Positions 58,501 to 64,000 of a stretch of 64,000 nt of DNA are shown one piece after another. This DNA comes from Panagrolaimus kolymaensis. Lineage: Eukaryota; Nematoda; Chromadorea; Rhabditida; Panagrolaimidae. The position numbers and the translations under genes were made by a program. Each line of letters starts with the position of its first letter. Within the stretch, counting starts at the first letter, position 1. The stretch is taken from NCBI GenBank assembly GCA_028622995.1, contig JAJQJQ010000037.1, positions 2,232,001 through 2,296,000 of the forward strand, given 5' to 3'. Under the pieces are notes generated by a model. The model was given only the letters and a program-made list of their open reading frames with translations, was not told where the DNA came from and did not search any database.

Positions 58501-59582
58501 TTCGTATATCACAATTAAAAAATTTTAGTTTTGCGCCTATTAAAAACTCAAAAAGTTTCATTTTCTCCTAAATCGTGATCTATGTAAAACAAAAATGAAA
58601 AAATCGTTTACAATTTTCCTTACTTTGTAATAACATGATTGGTGCTATTTAAAACTGTTAATTCTGAAATTGACGAAACATTGTATTCCGTTATAACAAA
58701 TTTAAATCCATATCCTTCTGGACCCGTAAATAACCATTTACAATTTTGATTTCGTTTAGGTTGAGATTCATATTTATTGAAATAACTCGTTTGAATAATT
58801 AATACTTGCGAATCTTTTGTAAAATGAAAAGGTTTCATCATGCTTATTGATTCTAATGCGCACATATCTATTTCATCATCAAATAATAAAAAACCTTGAT
58901 TTGGCAAATGAATATTTTTGTAAGTATAAGTGTAATAGGTTGTGTTATAATCTATTTTCAAATAGTAATCTGGTAGCAAAATTCCTTCCTCCCCAATACC
59001 ACATTTATCGCATTGAGTGTAGATAGCGTTTACTTTCTGAAAAATAAAAGAAGTTTATTTTGTTTAAATGTTCCTATTTTTTTTTTATATAAAAATATAC
59101 TGATAAAATAATAAACGATGACAAAAAACTCTTTTTTGGTTTTTGTTATAAAATATTTTAAAAAATTTTTCTTTGAAATCAAAATTGGGGGTTTTTTTTT
59201 TTGCGGAAAATAAAAAGGTCCAGTTTGAGGGTGGTTTTTTTGGGTTCAAAGTATTGTAAAATGAAAAATACGTGAAATTGAATAAAGCATGTTCAAGTCG
59301 GCCTATAATTTATAAAACCAACATAAAAACAAAATAAAAAAGAATCGGTTTTTTTTAAAACATAGGCGTTTAAAATTAATTTACCGTAGAATTTTGAGGA
59401 GTTTTAAGCTGAAATTCGATCGCACATTCAACTAATGAACATGGAGGAAGAATAAGATCCTCGATGAAACAAACTTCACCCATTTCAAGTTCAACTACAG
59501 ATGATCCAGAAACCTCGCATTCTCCATTGGTATTTTTAATTAGCATAAATAAAAGAAATACGAGGATACAGAAAATAGCCAT
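55556..59582 (-). CDS. Secreted CUB-like (PF02408-type) multi-domain protein
   Basis: Reads leftward from ATG at 59580-59582 with a signal peptide (AIFCILVFLLFMLIK, then NTNG). Proposed exons: 59385-59582, 58624-59036, 57664-58142, 57307-57434, 56960-57233, 56792-56907, 56598-56707, 56451-56544, 56150-56373 (end uncertain), 55745-56074 and 55556-55676 (TGA). All but the eighth and ninth junctions are in phase. The nematode CUB-like pattern is clear in exon 2 (NCKWLFTGPEGYGFKFVI, then SSISELTVLNS) and again in exons 3, 7-9 and 10-11 (GFKVEIIDYY ... FYDDHITFWLPGPRC). Many N-glycosylation sequons (NxS/T) and Cys pairs fit an extracellular protein. Such proteins are often intestinal or pathogen-responsive in nematodes; role here unknown. 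The exon 8/9 and 9/10 joins do not fit clean GTAAG donors, so degeneration or error is possible. Two adjacent genes are an alternative. Confidence 0.65.
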
Positions 59583-60520
59583 TTTCTATCTACGAAAAAT
59601 AAAAATTTAAAAAAATTCAGAATGAAAAAAAGCTTTTTTTTCACACGTATTTCAAGTTTTTTTGAAAAGGATTATATTAAGGAATTATAAGGGCTTTAAG
59701 AAGCTTTTCAATGAAACTTTCAATGTGTTTTTTCTTGTAAAATTTAACACTTACTTTATTTTTAAATCTTTTACTGTGAAATGACGCCTAATGAGTGCAT
59801 GCACTTTTGATATAAGACGTAAAAAATTCAACACGGATGTGCTTACAAGTTTTTGGAAATTCAGTTGATAAATGATTTTCTTCGATGTATCTACCATCTT
59901 TTTTACTAAGATTTACGACAATTTTTATTTATTTATTACAATGTTTTAATGGTTTTAAGTGAATACCTTGCTTTCTTCGACATGGATTATTGGCTTTCTC
60001 TAATTAATTCATGGACTTTTTTTATGAGCAGAGCATTTTAGGTATTTATTTTTCCTTTCTGGTTTTCTTTTTTCTTACTTAGATAAATTTCGAGAGCTCG
60101 ATAGTTTTTAAAAAAATAAATGCATGCTAAAAAGGAAATTTATTATCAAAATATATGGATTGATTCTTCTATTTTTAATCATTCATCCTTCTATTCGCCT
60201 TTTTATTTTTATCTCTGTATCAAAAAAAAAGAAGAAGAAAGAAGAGTTAAGCTTTGTAGTTTTTAGTTTTAAGTTATTTTCTTTTTTGCAGAAGAAAAAA
60301 GAGGGTAGTCCAACCAAAAGTGGAATACATACTACAAATAAATAAAGAAACATAAAAATAATCATCGAAAAACAAGCCCAACGACACAAACCTTTATTTA
60401 CTTTCTTTTTTTCTTCAATTTTTTTTTCGTCTATCATTTAATTCTTTTATTTTTTGCTGTCAAACAAACTAAAACGGTGACTTTTGATTTTTCTCTTAAA
60501 AAACTTTCGACAAAAAGAAA
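59583..60520. promoter_or_regulatory. Divergent intergenic region between CUB-like gene and SDR gene
   Basis: The CUB-like gene (minus) and the dehydrogenase gene (plus) start on opposite sides of this 0.9-kb stretch, so it should hold both promoters. It is AT-rich with several poly-A/T runs near 60220-60440. Small frames at 60124-60345 and 60183-60437 are Lys/Phe low complexity on opposite strands and are not supported. No conserved element recognised. Confidence 0.5.
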
Positions 60521-61801
60521 ATGTCTTCTTATGATTTTAAAGGAAAAGTTGTAATTATTACTGGAAGTTCATCAGGAATTGGCCAATCCGCGGCAATTTT
60601 ATTCGCAAAATTAGGAGCCTTTGTAACCATTCATGGGCGATCGGAAGATGGATTAAAAAAGACAGCTGAATTAATTGCGGCTGCTGGAATTTCTAAGGAT
60701 CAAATTCATACTGTTCGAGGAAGCATCACCGATCCAGCAGTTCAAAAAGCTTTGATTGATGAAACCATTAAGAAATTTGGAAAGCTTGATGTTTTGATTA
60801 ATAATGCTGGTGGTGGAAAGGATGGGGAAGTAAATCAACGAAAGATGGAAGTCCTTGATTATACTATTGATGTTAATTTAAAGGCGTAAGTAACTTTACC
60901 CGGCATATTGATAACGGAAAAATAGAGGCATTTAACGACCTAATGTTCGAGAATTTTTTTATTTTCCAGCCAACGTTTTCAGAACCAAAATATTTTGGTT
61001 ATTCAGGAATTTTCCAATTTCCAGACTTCACAAATAACGAAAAAATCAAAATTTTTGTTTTTTATTTGTAATTTTAGCAGTAAAATTTACGGAAAAATTT
61101 TTTTCCGTTTATTATAAATTTTTGTTTGCTAAATAAAAAACAAAATTTTGGGAAAATGTCTTGAAAAAAAAATCTTTTTAATTATTTTTTTGTTATAACA
61201 TTTTGCTTCTGTGGATTCAGGAATTTAAAAAAGCTAAAAACCCGAGCCTTTCAACACTTCCTAAAAGTGTTGCCAAAAGTCCAACCATAAATCATTTAAA
61301 TACATTTCAGCCCCATTGCTCTCACTGAACTTGCAATTCCACATTTGGAAAAAACTAAAGGCAATATCGTCAATGTTAGCAGCATTGCATCCCAAAAAGT
61401 TCATCAAACTTTGCCTTTCTATTGCATTGCCAAAGCTGGTCTCGATCATTTTGCTCGAAATTATGCAGCTATTTTGGCTCCATCTGGTGTTCGAATTAAT
61501 AATTTAAATCCTGGAGCAACTGATACACCCATCATTGGTCGAAGTGGTGCTCCACCGGAGGTGGTTGTAAATGTAAGAAAACCCAAAAAAAGTTTAATAA
61601 AATGGAAAATAAAGATAATACATTTTTTAGATGAAAAAATCTTTCATTGAACACATTCCTCTCAAACGTTGGGGAACTCCAGAAGAAATGGCAGAATTTT
61701 TAGCTTTTATGGCATCTGAAAAAGCTGCATACATGACTGGACAAATCATTAATGTTGATGGTGGAATGCTCATTCATTCACCTGCATTCAAACTTGATTA
61801 A
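60521..61801 (+). CDS. Classical short-chain dehydrogenase/reductase (SDR), 265 aa, intact
   Basis: Exons 60521-60885, 61311-61572 and 61631-61801, phases 2 and 0, GT-AG. NAD(P)-dependent oxidoreductase with a complete Rossmann fold: cofactor motif TGSSSGIG (about residues 15-22), structural NNAG (about 92-95), catalytic serine in NVSSIAS, catalytic Tyr-Lys in YCIAKAG, and NPGATDTP after strand 6. The C-terminal part (LKRWGTPEEMAEFLAFMASEKAAYMTGQIINVDGG) is typical of the family. Length is normal for classical SDRs. R36-like basic residue in HGRS after strand 2 suggests NADP(H) preference (inference). It resembles nematode dhs-type SDRs of unknown substrate. Intron 1 (425 bp) is long for this window. 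Predicted cytosolic: no signal peptide. Confidence 0.93.
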
Positions 61802-62730
61802 TTCCTTTCCTTATAGTTGCAATTTTTTGCTAATCAAAATCACAAAGAAATTGTACTTTTTTAAAAAAAATAAAAATATCGTTTATAATATTTACAATAG
61901 TTTCTGCATCTCGGATTTCCATTCCATTTAGTGATCTAAAAAACTTCCATCAAAGTTGTTTTTTATGTGGCATTTTTGCAAAAAGAAATAAGATATTGAA
62001 CTATATTTTTTTATTCCTCCAAATTTTATAAATTCGTTAATTTTTTAGTATATTAATTCATTCGAAGAAAAGGAGCCTTTTTTGCTTTAAAAGCAAAAAG
62101 AAGAAAGAAATCAGAAAATTAAATATTCAAATAAAAAATTTAAAAAAAAAGCAATAAAATAAAATTTAAAGCTAGCATGTTTTTGCTTGCTTCTAAAACT
62201 CTTTTAAATGAAGAAAAAAAAGAAGGGTAGATTGAGAGTGATCGATCTTTTGATTTAAAAAGTCCAACCATTTGTTAATGAACAGGTGTTGTTTTCTTTT
62301 ATTTTTTTATCTCAAGTAAGAGATAATCATTTTAAAAAGTTAACACTTGTTTTCACACTGAATTTGAAGGAAAAAAATCGCAATTTTAGAATTTTAATTA
62401 TTAATGAATATATGATTTCTTTATTTTCTTCGCTTTAAAGTCCATTTCATTTGATTATTATTCTTCTGTTTCTATGATGTAAACTCGTTCCATCCCGAAC
62501 TGAACCTTCAAAAAGCTCGAATCATCATTGGAAAGTTATCTGCATTCTTCTTCCTTGTTTTTTTGGTAAAAATAATGGCATTCCTCAATTTGTATATTGT
62601 GTTAAAAGAATCATTTTTTTATGAAAAATCGCAAATAAAAATATACAATAAAAGATTTAAAACATAAATACAGAACACGCAGCAGCAGTATGCTTGAGAG
62701 ATCGATCACATGACATACATAAAAAATGGT
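61802..62730. other. Intergenic region between converging SDR and CSN7-like genes
   Basis: No supported gene. AT-rich. A perfect 7-bp inverted repeat, TTATCTC-AAGTAA-GAGATAA, lies at 62307-62326 and could form a small hairpin. Several AATAAA hexamers occur in both orientations and could serve as polyadenylation signals for the two genes. Confidence 0.5.
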
Positions 62731-63251
62731 TTAATCACGTTTACGACTTCGAAGTCTTTTAGCGTTTATTGGACTATCAGAATTAGATTCATTGCTTTCA
62801 CTAACTCGAGCAGCATTTTCTTTATTTAATGCAAGAGTTTCTTCGATTTCACGTTCGATAGCAATTCGATCTACAAGATTTTTATCTGATTCAGTTACAG
62901 AACTTTCAATATGTTTTAAAAAGTTATTGGTATATTGAGTCCAAGATTCAAGTGTTTCAAGCATAGCAGGTAATTCACTTGGATCCACAGGACGATCATT
63001 GAAATCAAGAACTTCAAGTCGATGATGTAATGGGTCTAATCTTCCCTAGAAAAAATACAAATAACAAAGGTTGAAAGGATTAAAAGATAAAAACTAACTC
63101 CAATATGTCCATGATAAATTGCTGAAATGATAAATGATTCAAGCGCATCTTCATTTTCAAATGAAAGAGCTGACATCAATTCATCGTATTTGATGATAGT
63201 TTTGACAGAAACTATTGTACTTAATGCATTAAGTCGAGATGTTTCATCCAT
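62731..63251 (-). CDS. COP9 signalosome subunit 7-like protein, C-terminal half only (155 aa)
   Basis: Exons 63099-63251 (51 codons) and 62731-63045 (104 codons plus TAA), joined at GGA|GTTAGT...CTAG|GGA. The protein aligns by eye with the PCI winged-helix and C-terminal helix of CSN7: a helix-turn LSTIVSVKTIIKYDELMSAL, then LESFIISAIYHGHI, GRLDPLHHRLEV at the splice junction, then a coiled region with conserved W (LESWTQYTNNFL) and an acidic, then basic tail (KRLRSRKRD, possible NLS). CSN7 binds CSN6/CSN8 in the signalosome that removes NEDD8 from cullins. The N-terminal helical-repeat half of the family (roughly 90 residues) is missing; no frame or exon for it is visible in the 450 bases upstream. 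It may be a true short subunit, a partial duplicate, or have distant 5' exons beyond the window. Confidence 0.6.
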
Positions 63252-63704
63252 TTTGTAAAAATAATTAAAGGAATAAAATGTTTTTAATATTAACAAAAAA
63301 AGGAATCAAAGAAAATTTAATATAATTTTTTCTAATTCAACAACAAAAAAAAATTTAAGCGCAGCAAATATATTCGTTTTGAGATTTTTTTTGTTTGTTG
63401 GCGTCCACAAATTTAATATTTGTTTTGAAAATTGTGCATGAGAAAAGCAAATAATGGAAATTAAAGATTGTAAGTTTTTATTGATTCATTTTTGAGTTGG
63501 GTCAAACGATTTCTGCTTCGAATGGATCATAAAAAAATGAAAAGTTGAGTAAAGTTAAATTCAACTACCATTTCAACCAAAGTAAGAAAGAAAGAAAAGT
63601 TTTTTCTTTGTTTTTTTATAAATGAACAAGTTTAAAAAGTAAAATATTTATTATATTCAAAAAAAACTTAAAAGCACAAGCATAATAGAACAAAAAAAAA
63701 GGAA
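63252..63704. other. Spacer between CSN7-like gene and copy G
   Basis: AT-rich, no supported gene. No clean TTTTAG acceptor lies just upstream of the ATG at 63251, unlike most other genes here. Confidence 0.4.
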
Positions 63705-64000
63705 TTATAAATTAAAAGTATTTTCACCATAATAAATATTTAATGTGCAACCATTATAAGATTTATTAAAACTTTTTACACTTCTTTCAATCTTTTTTAT
63801 CGCAATTTCAGGTAAGTCCATTCGGTAAATAATAGAAAATTTTGCTTCTTTATGCTTCTAAAAAATTTAAATGGATTATTACTTGAAAATATTGTAAATA
63901 TTTTTACTTACTTTAACAAATTCACCAAAAATTCTTGTATCAAATAAATGGGAGGTATTAAGCAAAGAAAAGGTTTCTAGATTATTAAATTTTGGTAGTT
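63705..64000 (-). CDS. Tandem-family copy G, 3' part, runs off the window
   Basis: Exon 3 is 63705-63857 (50 codons plus TAA), starting KHKEAKFSIIYRMDLPE like the other copies. Exon 2 starts at donor 63912 and continues past 64000; visible residues include SHLFDTRIFGEFVK, matching SFDLKTFGKFVN of copy C. The rest of the gene lies beyond the window. It shows that the family continues at least 8.5 kb beyond copy F, with unrelated genes between. Confidence 0.75.

Noticed and set aside
60124..60437. Opposing small frames between the CUB-like and SDR genes
   Set aside because: Driven by poly-A/T and AAG runs; they overlap each other on opposite strands.

Overview
The window looks like nuclear DNA of a nematode. 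It is very AT-rich, introns are mostly 45-150 bp with GTAAG/TTTTAG-type borders, and several genes have a TTTTAG acceptor a few bases upstream of ATG, as expected for spliced-leader trans-splicing. A tandem F-box-like gene family and a CUB-like (PF02408-type) secreted protein also fit. The gene family resembles expansions I associate with free-living clade IV worms such as Panagrolaimidae. That placement is inference.

Positions 1-28540 are one uninterrupted tandem satellite with a 134-138 bp monomer, about 210 copies, in four sequence blocks with different monomer variants and nested higher-order periods. Divergence rises toward the right edge, where the array ends abruptly in a partial monomer.

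Positions 29024-36683 hold two multi-exon genes. One is a 15-exon plus-strand gene for an AT-hook/acidic/protein-kinase protein of about 929 aa. The other is an 8-exon minus-strand gene with a long coiled coil and two tandem CxxC...HxC domains, carrying a 2-bp frame break in exon 7.

Positions 37126-55145 are a minus-strand tandem array of one gene family: copies A, B, C, E, D and F, with a further copy, G, at the right window edge. They share a three-exon layout and are in different states of decay. Two Helitron transposons sit in this array. A 1.1 kb non-autonomous element lies inside exon 1 of copy C. A 6.8 kb element encoding an apparently intact Rep/helicase (1733 aa) lies exactly inside the start codon of copy D and has pushed D's trans-splice acceptor and upstream block 6.8 kb away. 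Paralogues give the empty-site sequence for both insertions, so both ends are fixed to the base. A small secreted galaxin-repeat gene lies between copies C and E.

Positions 55556-63251 hold single genes: a secreted multi-exon CUB-like protein (minus), a complete three-exon short-chain dehydrogenase (plus), and a two-exon gene matching only the C-terminal half of COP9 signalosome subunit 7 (minus). I saw no tRNA, rRNA, CRISPR or prokaryotic features.
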